Assembly: GCA_907163345.1 (NCBI GenBank)
Contig: CAJQUN010000015.1
Location: 6,294,886 to 6,358,885, forward strand
DNA length: 64,000 nucleotides
Direction: 5' to 3'
Origin: Haberlea rhodopensis
Taxonomy: Eukaryota > Streptophyta > Magnoliopsida > Lamiales > Gesneriaceae
The position numbers and the translations under genes were made by a program. Of the stretch, positions 11,313 through 22,721 are shown piece by piece. Below the pieces are notes generated by a model. It was given only the letters and a program-made list of their open reading frames with translations. It made no database searches and was not told where the DNA came from. Numbering within the stretch: position 1 is the first letter of the stretch; the number at the start of each line of letters is the position of its first letter.

Positions 11313-11671
11313 ACTTTTGGTAAAGTGGCAAGCTCTTGATCCTAAAACAACCCTTGAATGAATTAAACACTTTTGAAAGATCAAATCCATGTTTGAAGAG
11401 AGAAATATGTGCATTCTTCATTGTTTCAAAAGCTGTGTGCCTTTAGGACTCATGATTTGAATTCCTTTTATCATGAGTCATAGTCATTGTATCTTGGGAA
11501 ATGAATTTTCGTTGATAAATTTAGTACCATAGCGGGACAATATAATTTTAAGGTCGGAGATTCCAACTCAACAAACGTTCATTGAGCCATCTTGTTGCTT
11601 TGCCTTTGTTTATACAAACATACACACCCGATACAAAATACCAACAATCTTAAAGCTATAGTTTGTAATAA
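11313..11671 (+). other. Leader of the older copia element I
   Basis: No ORF. This stretch precedes the decayed gag that starts at 11672. It probably contains the remains of the 5' LTR and leader, perhaps ending at CCAACA near 11646, but I cannot place the LTR edge or a primer site with confidence. Confidence 0.35.
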
Positions 11672-12310
11672 ATGGCTTCTCGAGTGCAACAACGACCCCC
11701 ATACATCATGGTGAAAGGCCCGAGAAATTCAATGGAAATGATTTCAAACATTTGCAATAGAAAATATTGTTCTACTTGACAACTTTGGGATTAACAAGGT
11801 TCATCAATGATGATGCTCCTACTATAGCCAAAAAGGAAACTGACACCAAAAGAAGACTGCAGTGAATGTATGGAATCAGAGTGATTTCCTATGCAAGAAC
11901 TACATTCTCAATGGTCCTAACAATACAATATATATGTGTATTGCCTTGTGTAAATCGCTGAAGATTTGTGGGAATCGTTGGAGAAGAAATATTGATCTGA
12001 TGATGACGGCATGAAGAAATTCATTGTTGGATGATTCCTGGAGTTCAAGATGATCGATACTAAGCCTATGATGATGCAGGTGCAAGAACTACAGGTGATC
12101 ATGCATGATATTCATGCTGAGGAAATAATTCTAAGTGCTCATTCCAAGTGGCCGAAATGATTGAGAAGTTGCCTCATATGTGGAAGGAGTTCAAAAACTA
12201 TCTCAAGCACAAGCGAAGAAATGAGTCTTGAGGATTAGTTGTCCGTCTACGGATTCAGAAGGACAATAGAAATTCCGAAAGAAATGATGGAAAAGGAAGT
12301 GAGTTTCTAT
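11672..12310 (+). pseudogene. Decayed copia gag (element I)
   Basis: This is a capsid gene remnant of the UBN2-type copia gag family. Translated piecewise it begins MASRVQQRPPYI. It then shows an LWESLEKKY block near 11960, a GMKKFIVG block near 12010, and VQELQVIMHDIHAEE near 12080-12125, followed by a KLPHMWKEFKNYLK-like block (12160-12215). These match the classic order of copia gag. It contains many stops and frameshifts, so no protein can be made. Its pol remnants follow on the same strand at 13180 and 13560. Confidence 0.8.
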
Positions 12311-12968
12311 TCATTTGGTTGAAAGAAACACAACACCTCTATAATTAATTCACAATGATGTTTTGTGATGGAAAGTTTGACCAAACTAAAGGTGTGAGAA
12401 AAAGTAAATTGTTACTTTACCAATGATTGCACAAGATATTGTTATGATCATTTGCTATGAAGCAAAGACGATGTCATAAAAGTGTTTGAACACTACGAGA
12501 ATGAGGTTGAAAACAAATTAAGCAAATGAGTATTGCAATGAAGAATTGTGAGTTGATTCTATTTGTGTTGTCTAAGCATTTACGCTTAAGACTTGAATTT
12601 ACAAGATATAAATATTGAATTCAAGTTTTCTAAGATTTGTATACTTAAAATATAAATGGTTAATTGAATGCCACAATTGTTTTTACTGTGCGTCGTTCTC
12701 TCTTAAATTTGACTCTATTTGAATATTTTAAGCATTATAAGCTTCAAAGTCGAACTTGCTAAACATAAAATCTTGAATTCAAGTATGCAAATATTTGAGA
12801 ATATTGTCCAAGTTTCAAATTTTGTAACCAAGCGTTTAAATCAAAAATTTGCAAGAAATAAAATCTTGAATTTTTATTTATAAATTTATAACGCTTAGAA
12901 TTTGAAACTTGAAAATCGAACGCAAATGAAATATTAATAAGTTCGAGATTACCCAAAATTGCGGGAGA

Positions 12969-12985
12969 GGGGGGGGGGGGGGGGG
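12969..12985. repeat. G17 homopolymer
   Basis: Seventeen consecutive G, followed after a short break by another run of six. It could be an expanded homopolymer in dead sequence or an assembly error. Confidence 0.85.
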
Positions 12986-13179
12986 TGCAGTGGGGGGTTG
13001 GTGAAGCAATTATATTAGTCAACCATATTCTAAGTACCACACTTAGGCAATGATGAAAAATGTTATAAGTTAAGGACAAAAGTTTCCTAAAAATATTGAA
13101 AGTGTGGGGTGCTTGACTAAAGTGCCATAAATAATATGGAAAAGTTGAAAAAACTTAAAGAAGTGTGATAACTATGACA

Positions 13180-13345
13180 CACGTGAAGCATATGTAATAA
13201 TATGCTTGTATATTGATGATATGCTTATTGTGTGAAGAAATATAAAAATCACCAATATAACAAAAAAAAATGTTGAAGAAACATTTGGACATGACGGATA
13301 TAGGTGCAACAAATGTAATACTTGGTATTTAGTTTCCAAGTCATC
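13180..13345 (+). pseudogene. Copia reverse-transcriptase scrap with catalytic box (element I)
   Basis: A short translation reads YVIICLYIDDMLIV, the catalytic YVDD region of copia RT (here YIDD), followed by a KKHLDMTDIG and VILGI block that normally comes about 30 residues later. A stop follows the box. The flanking RT is missing, so this is a remnant of the same copia as the gag at 11672. Confidence 0.75.
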
Positions 13346-13559
13346 CGAATGATGAAATCTCATATTTAATTCTAGTTTCAAATCTTTTAAGCTTTTGAGC
13401 TTAAATTTCAAGTTTGCAAGAAATATAATCTTGAACTTGCAATTTTTAAGAATCTATGTGCTTAAAAATTTGAATTTGGAATTAAAGTTGAGAATTTCTA
13501 ATTTTGAATTTGTAATCTGCAACATTTAGAATTTGAAACTTGAGATATCATGTTGTATT

Positions 13560-14020
13560 AGAAGGATATAATGATGCAAATTAAATATCTGACATGAAAG
13601 ACTCAAAATACATAAATGATAATGTGTTTACTATTGGAATGACTCCTTTTCGTGGAAATATTCTAAGCAAGAGTATATATCTCGATCCAAACTGAATTCA
13701 AATTTATTGCACTGGATAAAACCGGAGAAAATGTCGAATTTCTTCAAGGTTCCTTAAAAGAATTTCATGTTGGGACCTGTGCCGACAATTATACATTGTG
13801 GCAACCAATCTGCTGTAGAAAAAGCACAATGTAGTATGTATAATGGTAAGTCTCAACATATAAGTCGTAGACATAACACCACATAGAAAATGATCTCTAA
13901 GGTATGAGGAATCCACATATACTTTTACTAAAAAGTTTACGAAGAGATCAAGTAAGTTGTTTATCGAGGGGAATGTGATTGAAACCATAAAATTAAATCT
14001 AAAATATTGTAGTGGATACC
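13560..14020 (+). pseudogene. Decayed copia RNase H (element I)
   Basis: Broken frames show the order of the copia RNase H domain: an EGYNDAN-ISDMKDSKY start (normally YSDANW), a VFTIG block, a SKL.FI.LD block, and later YNGKSQHISRRHNT-like and FTKKFTKRSS-like pieces. There are several stops and indels. The sequence continues without recognisable genes to the polypurine tract at 14539, as expected for the 3' end of the element. Confidence 0.7.
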
Positions 14021-14538
14021 CAACATAGTTGATTGAATATTCCAAAATCTAGGTTCAAAAGAGACAACCAAATTACGAGATTGGATAAACACCTATGGGA
14101 ATTAATCTCCAACTCATTCATATGATAAGAGCTGCAACCTGCAAAAGAAGGTACGATGATAGGTGAAGACATTTAATGATTCCTAAGACATATAAATAAA
14201 TATGTTGGAGTATAGAGATATTCTTTTAGGAGATCGCCTACGTGAGTGCGAAGTGTGGTCGCTTTAAAGATGGAAAGCACTTATGAAACCAAGCATGGTC
14301 AAAGGCCGAAACAGACATAAGCGTAAGAAACAAATATGAAGGTTAATTGTTATGGTGTGGATTCAATTGTCTCGGTTTACACCAATGACTAAATAGTTCA
14401 AGACTATAATCGCTATTAAGTCAAGTAAATCCGATTGAATACTGCAACGGAAGGATCAAAGCTGCAAGTTACCACTCCAGGTGCTTATAACAATTCGGTA
14501 AATGCGTTCATTTGCATTCATGCATTACTTTAATTCAT

Positions 14539-14641
14539 GTGGGGGGCTGTTGGGAAAATATGCTTAATGAATTGAAACTAAGCATGGAAAAGTCAAAAAA
14601 ATACTAATGGAGGAAAAACTAATGAAAACGGACAAGGAACA
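14539..14641 (+). repeat. Polypurine tract and truncated 3' LTR of copia I
   Basis: GTGGGGGG at 14539-14546 is followed by an LTR start TGTTGGGAAAATATG at 14548. Only about 94 bp of the LTR are present before element C begins at 14642. The 5 bases before C are GAACA, the candidate target duplication of C; its right partner is not in the window. Confidence 0.7.
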
Positions 14642-16187
14642 TGATGTGACTAGAAATAGACACATCTATTGCGCTTAATTGTCTATGATTTTGTATGTTT
14701 TGATGGATAACTCGTTACATATGCTACATAATCGTACATTGTAAATGTAGGTGAAATCGAAGAAAATCGAGCTAAAAAGGCGTATAAAGACAACGGAAAG
14801 CTTTGGAGATGATAATGACTCAAGGTAGATCAAGAAAAGGGCTTAAAATGTAATTTTGGAGAAGAGATCGATCACATGGAAGAGGGGATCGATCGCCTTT
14901 AGACAGAAAGTTGAGCAACAAATTTTACGAGTTAGCGATCGATCGGTAAAATGACGCGATCGATCGCTAATTGCTAGTGGACGAAAGAAATAAGACAACG
15001 ATCGATCGGTAAAATGAAACGATCGATCGCCAAAGTTTTCTGCCGAAAAAAAGAAGCTGGCGATTGATCCCCAGCTTGGCGCGATCGACCGCCAAAGAGT
15101 CCGAGAAAAATAGGAAATTTAGAGTTTTATCATATTTGGGAAGATTTTAACCTATCCTATCATATTTACTTGATATAACTCGATTTATCAGCCTCCTAGA
15201 CCATAATTCAGACTTTAGAACATAGTTTAGAGATTAGAATAATTTTGCTTTCAACTTTGTGAAGAACAAAGAACGAAGACGGAAGCGACGCTCTGGAATC
15301 GTGATTCCTTTTAGTAATTCTTCCTTTTTTCTATTAGTGTAATGTTTTCTAAATTAGTTTTGATTGTTTTTGACCTAGTTATGAGTAGCTAAATACCTTT
15401 GTGATTCTCGATTGAGGAAACGATACATTGAGTTTACGATTATCGTGAGATTAAGTTTTGATTGTTGATTTTCATTGAGTATCAATTGTTTTTTCTGATT
15501 TTATTGCCATGATTGTTATGTTTGATTGTTAAATTGATCACCTAGCTATTGTTAATACAATTTAATGCTAAATTAGATATAAAATACTGAATCGTTTGAT
15601 CCCTCTAATTTATGAAGCAGCTAAGAATGATAAAATTCTGTTTGTGAGATTATTAAATTCTTAGGAAAAACAATTGACTAGATTAAACATAGACGCTTGG
15701 ATTGTGTTGTTTAGCTTCATCTATCTCACTAGTTCATATGTTATCATCTATTTAAATCTTAATCGCTTGTATTTTGATTGATTGTCTGATAAGGGTTATA
15801 CTAGAAAGCTTGGGCTACTTAACTAAACTTAAGGTGAGATAGGAATTTGGTTATTGGATTAAACGTCCACGATGAATATTTATATGGAAATTGAATCGTT
15901 TGTGAAGATTGATGACCGAGATAGTAAACATCAATTGTAAAGTTAACTGAAACTCGAGAATCGCTCTTTTCTCATAAGTTAATTCACTTAGTTAATTTTA
16001 TAGAATAGTTTAATTTTGCATGATTGTATTAATTCCCTTGATTTCAAAACCCCTTTTTATTTTAGTTTGCATAAGTTAACACATAGATATAACCTTCCTC
16101 GTGGGATCGATCCATACTCACGCTACAACATTCATAATTGTTATTAAATTGAGAGGTTAATTTGGGCGTACGCGATAAACGCTACCA
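14642..16187 (+). repeat. 5' LTR of element C (Athila-like gypsy)
   Basis: The LTR begins TGATGTGACTAG and ends GCTACCA directly before a tRNA-Asp type primer site. It is related along its whole length to the solo LTR at 51672-53158. No long ORF. It carries a palindrome array at 14863-15095. Confidence 0.85.
14863..15095 (+). repeat. Paired palindrome array in the C LTR
   Basis: Cores start at 14865/14887, 14937/14958, 15000/15021 and 15062/15083. These are four pairs spaced 22, 21, 21 and 21 bp, with later pairs repeating every 62-63 bp. For the second pair the inverted symmetry extends beyond the palindrome: TTAGCGATCGATCG pairs with CGATCGATCGCTAA, a 14-bp stem. Confidence 0.9.
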
Positions 16188-16192
16188 AATTT

Positions 16193-16210
16193 TGGGGTCG
16201 TTGCCGGGGA
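16193..16210 (+). promoter_or_regulatory. Primer-binding site of element C (tRNA-Asp type)
   Basis: TGGGGTCGTTGCCGGGGA follows the LTR. The complement of a plant tRNA-Asp 3' end would be TGGCGCCGTTGCCGGGG, so there are two mismatches. About 90 bp later, at 16298, element B is inserted. Confidence 0.75.
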
Positions 16211-16298
16211 AGGGCGTTGTTTTTATGATTAATTTGTGTTAACTTTTTATTGATATTCATCTTCCCGTGCTTTTTACCTGTTTGTTCATGCACGCAGG

Positions 16299-18068
16299 TG
16301 ATCGCTATTATTTTAAACAGTATTTTCCAGTGTAGCGATTGCGTACCACAAGTGCATGGTGTCAAGTTTTAGTATAATGATATGAAAAGTATGGATTGTC
16401 GATCCCACGAGGACTAGGAAATAATTACCAAACTCCACTAGTTTAACAATATTTAGTCTACGATAACTGGTTGTGATTATTAAACTAACGTGACAAATTA
16501 ACTCAATAATTAACCCAAGCAAACAGTGATGAATAAGAATAAGAATCAAAAGAAACAATTATCAAGACTTTCGATTCACCTATGTAATCCTCCATAATTT
16601 GCCTATTAGTTAATAATCGAATTCAAACAATCTAAGGTGACGAGTTTTCCTAAAGCACTTATTATACCTTGGTCCGGCTATAACAAATCTAACACCAATG
16701 TTGCAATAAGCTACTTACGTATCCTTATTGAACAATTAATATTGTAAGTTGATCTACGAAAACTTCTCGCTTTCAATTACTAGATATCTATAGCTATCAC
16801 ACGTGTATTTGACTTCATCTCTCGATATCAGTCTGAAATCCATGGCATAAATCACTATATCGAATTCCAATTTTATCTCTCGATCTCAATTGTAATTTAC
16901 TATCATTCAAGGATGGCCAAGCCCTTAAAAGCATGAAGAACAATGATCTATGCACTTAAATATATAAGAATCAATCAAAACATTCAATTTAAATCATGGG
17001 TTCATACAAAGGATCCCCTATGTCCTGATAACAAACCTAGCCAGCAATCTCCATCAAATAACAATGCATAAACATGTTTTGTAACATTCTAAACATTAAA
17101 ATCTAATGAAAATATAGAACTAGAGTTAGAAATACGGAAATACAAGAGGTGTTGACTCCTTGCTCCGTCGTTCCGTCTCTTCCGATGCGTCTTCTCTTCA
17201 ATGATTATGGTGTATGGATGGTTGGGGATGAATGGGAGTGATGGAGGCTGAGTTTGTAGCGTTTATTATGAGCCAAAAGTCCCAAAAACATCCATGGTAA
17301 TCCATATTTATGGTAGGAGAAGTTTCACCAAGTTTGAACACCAAATAAACAAGATGGAAACAAAATCCCGAAAATTCCGAGTCGAGGCGATCGATCGCTT
17401 CAATTGAAGCGATCGATTGCATTTTGCTACTGCCTCGAGGCGATCGATCGCCTCATTTGAAGCAATCGATCACTTCCTCTGATTTTCACAAATTACGATT
17501 ACGTGCCTCCTTTTCCATGTTTGCTCAGTTTGGTCCTTTTTCATCATTTTAAGCCTATTTCCTCCACTTTTATGCATTATTTATGGTGTATGGATGGTTG
17601 GGGATGAATGAGAGTGATGGAGGCTGAGTTTGTAGGGTTTATTATGAGCCAAAAAGTCCCAAAAACGTCCATGGTAATCCATATTTTATGGTAGGAGGAG
17701 TTTCACCAAGTTTGGACACCAAATAAACAAGATGGAAACTAAATCCCGAAAATTCTTCGAGGCGATCGATCGCTTCAAATGAAGCGATCGATTGCATTTT
17801 GCTAGTGCCTCGAGGCGATCGATCGCCTCATTTGAAGCGACCGATCTCGTCTTCTGATTTTCAGCAATTACGATTTCGTCCCTCATTTTCTATGTTTACT
17901 CAGTTTGATCATTTTCATCATTTTAAGTCTATTTCCCCCACTTTTATGCATTTGGACCTAGATTCCATAAATATATAATATACACCAAATAGAGTAATAT
18001 TTTCAGAGAATCAATACAAAGACGCCCCTAATCTTATATCAAATTAAGTGTAAAAATCACACTTATCA
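16299..18068 (-). repeat. 3' LTR of element B with internal duplication
   Basis: It is 1770 bp long against 1367 bp for the 5' copy; the excess is a 376-bp tandem duplication at 17205-17956. The next bases on the plus strand (ACTCCCCAAACTT) are the complement of the polypurine tract. Palindrome pairs lie at 17389/17411 and 17442/17464 (22 bp each) and again near 17761-17850. The first pair is almost a 34-bp uninterrupted palindrome. Confidence 0.9.
17205..17956 (-). repeat. 376-bp tandem duplication inside the B 3' LTR
   Basis: The unit beginning TTATGGTGTATGG occurs at 17205 and 17581. The 5' LTR (29145-30511) has a single copy near 30040, so the duplication arose in one LTR after insertion or was lost from the other. 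Confidence 0.88.
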
Positions 18069-19627
18069 ACTCCCCAAACTTAAACTTGATCTTCTCGAGC
18101 AAGAAATAAGATCACACAGTAGAGTTCAATATTAAGATTCAAATAAACCAATTTGCAGTCAATTGTGTAATTCAGATATCTCACTTGCAGATGAACAAAA
18201 ATAAATCAGAAAGTTTAACAAGTTGTGTTTTCTCCTAGATCAAGCAACATGTCTCCAAATCAGAATGTGCGTGTGTGCTATTGTCACTTTCAAGTTTCAT
18301 GCAATTTTCATAGATCAAATCATGCTAGGTAATGAAAGTTAAGATTATCTTGAGCACCCCATAGTCCTATTTTCAAACACTTCTCCACCAATGTAGTCAC
18401 TCCCTCAACTTGGATCAATAGGTCTTTTTTTAAGCTCGTAAAGTTAGGCCTAGGTGTTGGCTTCAAAGAAAAGATAGGCTAGCACAAAGAAGCGAGTATT
18501 AGCATGTAATGTTCATATTTTTAGCACAAAATTGAGCTTCTCTTCTTTTTCTTTTAGTCTTGACCACTTTGGGTCTTATTTAGTTACTTTTTTTTCACAA
18601 GGCTTTATCTATCTTTTTCTTTTCTCATTCATCAATTTTTTTCAACAATAAGCTCATCCAAATGTAGCAATTCATGTGCATCTAATGAGAATCATTATAC
18701 TCCCTTAGGGTAAGGATAAAATTTTTCAATTTAAGCTCAAAAGTAGGTGTATAATGAGTTGCCAAAAAATATTAATTTGGGGCTAATAGTATGTTAAACA
18801 TACTCCATTCTTTTTCAATAAAGCTCAAAAGTGGATACTAGGGATTGATATAAACATGGTAAGCTTGAAAGGCTCAAGTTGTCCAAAGACCGCCTAGATC
18901 ATCTCCTAATCAAGTTCATGACTCTAAAATTTCGCCTTGACGTATCATCATCAAATAAGTTCTAAGGTACTCTAAGATGCTCAAAAACAATTCTTCAAGT
19001 TTACAAAAATTTCACTACTACAATGCAATTCACAAGATTATGACTCAGATGTGTTTAATAAATTCCTCATCTTAGACATGCTATTCAAAACAAAATAGTC
19101 ACAACAAATCTTACAATCATCAAAACTCAAGTTGACATGCATAGTGAGACTAATATCATTATGGAATAGAGACTACTACTATGATTCATTCTTATTTTAC
19201 TAATTGAACTCATTTCCAAGAAAAAAATTTGTTGGTGCTCAAAGAACAATAAATTTCCAAATAAGAAGCATGACACAGTAATGCACTCCCCAAAATTAAT
19301 TCATTCATTGCCCTCAATGTAATGGTCATGGAAAATGAGACAAAGCATTTACCTTTGACAATGACCGTCAGTGATGGTTGTTCAATTCCTTGTCAGCTCG
19401 TGGGTCATATTGTTGGAACACGTCACAGCACTCATGGAGTCTCTCACCATAAAAAAAACAAAAACAAAAGCAAAACTAAAACAAACCAAAAATAAAGTAA
19501 AGGATAAGAAAAAGTTCTTGATTTATAGTCCCAAGCTGACTTTTTACCATGTAGGCTCAAGTGCCGCAAGGGCCAGTGGGGGACGTTTTTTTGTCCGCCA
19601 TGTGGTAACGTCGTAGCCACTTTTCTT
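18069..19627 (-). other. Non-coding 3' region of element B
   Basis: This lies between the integrase tail and the polypurine tract. Minus-strand translation gives only stops. Athila-type gypsy elements often have a long 3' region here, some with an envelope-like ORF, but none can be recognised in this copy. Confidence 0.5.
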
Positions 19628-19927
19628 TCACAGTGAATAGTGCCCATGGTCATCTCTCAATTTGAAGGTATCGAATGGTAGAACATGGACAACTTTGAAC
19701 GGTCCAGCCCATGGTGCGTCAGACTTCCATGGAAATAGTCGCATCTTTTTCCTATTCATTTGAACTAAGTCACCTTCACGGAATTTGCCTCCTCTTTGAT
19801 GGGCCTTCGGTGTGACCTCCACCTTCTTCTTGCTCTTAACATGCATCGCATCAACAGACAGTGTATCAATTATATTGATACTAAAACATAGGTGCTCAGT
19901 GCGTGTAGTGTTCAAAGCTTTGAACAT
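19628..19927 (-). pseudogene. Integrase C-terminal fragment (element B)
   Basis: A 99-residue frame contains KFREGDLVQMNRKKMRLFPW, then WAGPFKVVHVLPFDTFKLRD, the usual C-terminal beta-barrel part of gypsy integrase, which helps bind DNA. None of the zinc-binding or D,D-35-E core precedes it. The protease frame lies just upstream on the same strand, so one deletion removed RT, RNase H and most of integrase. Confidence 0.75.
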
Positions 19928-20600
19928 GTCAAAAGTAACATGATCCCCCCTACTCGGAGGATCAACTTCCCTTCTTGGACATCAATCAATGCCCTTTCAG
20001 TATCTAGAAACAGTCTTCCTAGATTCAGAGACATGCCTGCATCTTCAGTTATGTCCAACACGATAAAATACACCGGAATGGTGAATTTATCAACCTTGAC
20101 TGGTACATCCTCCACTATCCCATGACGGTACTTGATGGACATGTCCGCCATCTACAGTGAAACATTGATCGCTTTGAGCTCTCCTAAGCCCAGCTTCTTG
20201 TACACAGACAAAGGTATTAAATTGACACTTGACCCAAAATCACATAAAGATTTATTAAAAGATTTAGAATTGATTTTGCAAGGTATAGTGAAACTCCCTG
20301 GATCCTTTAAATTTGGAGGTGAATCATTTTGAATGACAGTAGCACACTCCTCAATTAAGTTTATCATCTCACGCTCACCCAGTTTCCGTTTTTTTTCAAA
20401 ATCTCATTCAAAAACTTAGCATAAATCGGCATGTGCCGGATAGCATCAATGAATGGCATCTCAATGTGGAGATTCTTTATCAATTCTAAAAACTTAGCAA
20501 ACTTAGCATCTATTTTTGCTCTCTTGTATGCAGCGGAGAAAGGGGGTGGGATATCTACCTTAGCAGGTGTGGTGGGTGTAGGGGTCTTAGTAGACTTACC
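19928..20600 (-). pseudogene. Gag-protease linker and aspartic protease (element B)
   Basis: On the minus strand the part near 20600-20370 reads AKFAKFLELIKNLHIEMPF and later RHMPIYAKFLNEILKK, the conserved linker before protease in Athila/Tat-like elements. After a frame break, 20367-20152 contains LKDPGSFTIPCKI and the active-site block LCDFGSSVNLIPLSVYKKLG (D-x-G type). After a stop near 20150 the frame continues with VKVDKFTIPVYFIVLDITED and a GR.FL.T block. This enzyme would cut the Gag-Pol polyprotein. Stops and the missing pol downstream show it is inactive. J is inserted just upstream, at 20601. Confidence 0.82.
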
Positions 20601-21177
20601 TGTAAGAACCCTAGTTCCTTAAGTACGGATTAAAGGCATAATTAGAGCTAACATACATCATCAGAGTATAAATGTTCGTGTTGAGACTATGAGCCTTAAG
20701 AATTACATGTCAAGTCAAGGACTATCAATGGATTAATTACATTCGCAATCAAAAATTGAATGTTATCAACTATAGCTTTACACTACTCCTAGAGTAGATA
20801 CTATACAAAAGTAATCCTGTCCTTCTTTTCTCAAAAGTATTCTTCACAAGCTCACCACCTCAACCCGCTTTAGCACCTTTTTCATCATGCCAAAAAGTAC
20901 CTGCAATGACAACCCCCAAACATGAGCAATAATATTATACATATCCAACACAATATGAATATAAGGCGTAAATGCATAAATCATAATAAAACACTTCCTG
21001 TTTTTCCCATGCATTTTAAACGCTTCCTGTTTGGTTGTCCCTGTACCAAAACTCATGAGTATAATCAAATAGATTATTTAATGGTCCACACATGTCATGA
21101 CATAATACCATTTCATCATCACCAATTTCCAATCATCAATCCCTAGTCTGTTCATCACAATGTATTTTAATGCCCCT

Positions 21178-21365
21178 CGCTTTTCATATAGGCGGCATAG
21201 AATAACCTCGCTTCAATGGACATGCGGCGCTCCCACCCCTCGCTTCACATTGAGCGGCAAATATTATTTCCTCGCCTCATATGATAACCACGCTTAAATG
21301 TGACATGCGGCGCTCCCACCCCTCGCTTCACATTTAGCGGCAACAAATCAAATAGCGGCAAGCAT
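21178..21365. repeat. About 32-bp CGCT...AGCG array in the L2 LTR
   Basis: CGCT or CGCC halves start at 21178, 21209, 21241, 21273, 21291 and 21324. Most steps are 31-33 bp. Several are matched about 8-10 nt later by AGCG or GGCG (for example 21241-21256). The same array is in the other L2 LTRs and in the LARD-1 interior. Confidence 0.75.
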
Positions 21366-21719
21366 TAAAATCATCAAGGGATGACCACGACTCATGGGAT
21401 GTGCACCAATAACCATCATATGCATATACAATCATCATGCATAATTCAACATGTATTTGCATCCACAATGCATAATCTCATATATACTCGCATCCACAAT
21501 GCATAAACAATGAGTGTATTAGATACATGTACCGTTGGGTGCCCGTACGTTCTCTACGTTCCTTTCCACAAGTGGGATTTGATATGGCTTCACTTCCTTG
21601 GTTGCGTCGCCACCTGGGATGGTTCTACACAATCACACAACCCCATATTAGAAGCCAAATAATAATCAAATACCAAAAATTTGTCAAAAAAAAATCCATT
21701 TTCCAAAATTCCACTGCTG

Positions 21720-21930
21720 GCGATCGATCGCTTCGCTGAGGCGATCGATCGCCTCAATTTTTGCTTCGCGGCGATCGATCGCGCCATACATGGCGATCGA
21801 TCGCCTACCTTATATTTTGGACACTCGCTCTCGGCGATCGATCGCGCCATTTCAAGCGATCGATTGCCTACCCTGCGATTTTGGTACTGCCTGTTGGCGA
21901 TCGGTCGCCTCATTTCAGGCGGTCGATCGC
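21720..21930. repeat. Paired palindrome array in the J 3' LTR
   Basis: The 12-mer GCGATCGATCGC or a one-base variant starts at 21720/21741, 21771/21793, 21834/21856 and 21897/21919. Spacing within pairs is 21, 22, 22 and 22 bp. The last three pairs repeat every 63 bp. The corresponding array in the 5' LTR lies at about 26692-26902, with some members mutated differently. Confidence 0.93.
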
Positions 21931-22677
21931 CTCACAGAGACTCGCGATTTTCCACCATTAATGCACACCAAAACCATCCCAACTCATACCAATACTCCTC
22001 CCACCAACCCAACAACATAATAACACAATAAATCAACAAAATACACCTCAAGCAACACAAAAATCCAACACCCAACCAAAATGATACCAACCCAAAGTAA
22101 CCCATTTCCAAAACCCTTCAAAACTATTTCAAACTCAAACCAAACACAATAAGAACAACATGGAGGTATCTATACCTCTTGGGGACTCCAAATCTCCCAA
22201 CAAACTCCACAAATCAAACTTTTGGAAGGATTTCTCTCCACCTTTTTGCACAAAATCGAAAATGAAGGGGGAAAGGGTTTGGGTGGTTGATTTGGGGAAA
22301 GTTAAAAGTGATGGTATGGTGGGGGGTTTGGGGGGTATAAAGTGGGTCATTAAAAATCAATTGCACTCCACAATTACCATGGTGTATAAAACACCCCAAC
22401 ATGATATTTTAAAAGCATTATACCAAAATGCAACAAAATACCAATTAAACTCATGCTTGACCAAATAATTATCGATTACCATAAACAACCATGATAATCC
22501 TTAAACTCCCAACATGCACAACATGCATCCCGAAATGCATCCCCGGTCACGCCTATCATGTGACTAAGCATTTCAATATGATAATTAAATCCAGCACATA
22601 ACTCAATTATCACCATGATTAATCATATAAACATAATTAATGCCCAAATTGCAATTAATTATTTCTGGGATATCACA

Positions 22678-22691
22678 ATACTCCCCTACTT
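22678..22691 (-). promoter_or_regulatory. Polypurine tract of J
   Basis: On the minus strand the bases just before the 3' LTR are AAGTAGGGGAGTAT, the purine-rich primer for plus-strand DNA synthesis. It is preceded by the GAACGAAATTTTATAAG phrase common upstream of this tract in chromoviruses. Confidence 0.8.
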
Positions 22692-22721
22692 ATAAAATTT
22701 CGTTCTCGAAATCACATGCAC

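Larger units (their letters stand above)
12540..13560. other. AT-rich decayed interior with diffuse repeats
   Basis: This is low-complexity AT-rich sequence in which phrases such as CTTGAATTCAAG, GCTTAGAATTTGAAACTTGA and AAATCTTGAA recur, notably at 12766-12910 and 13390-13545. It interrupts the order of copia I between gag and RNase H. Apart from the RT scrap at 13180-13345 I see nothing coding. Confidence 0.5.
20601..22677 (-). repeat. 3' LTR of J (LTR type L2)
   Basis: It begins TGTAAGAACCC (TGTAAGGACCC in other copies) and ends GATATCACA on the plus strand. Other copies of this type in the window are at 25576-27647, 40926-42945, 54654-56629 and 57083-58870. It carries both the 32-bp CGCT/AGCG array and the GCGATCGATCGC array. 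Confidence 0.92.

Noticed and set aside
12759..13079. 106-residue minus-strand ORF with a proline run
   Set aside because: The proline run is the G17 homopolymer read in reverse, in decayed copia sequence with no homologous blocks.
21720..21930. CRISPR-like array of regularly spaced palindromes
   Set aside because: The repeats are 12 bp, the spacing is 20-22 bp and not constant between groups, the intervals are conserved between LTR copies, and everything else in the window is plant retroelement. There is no cas gene.
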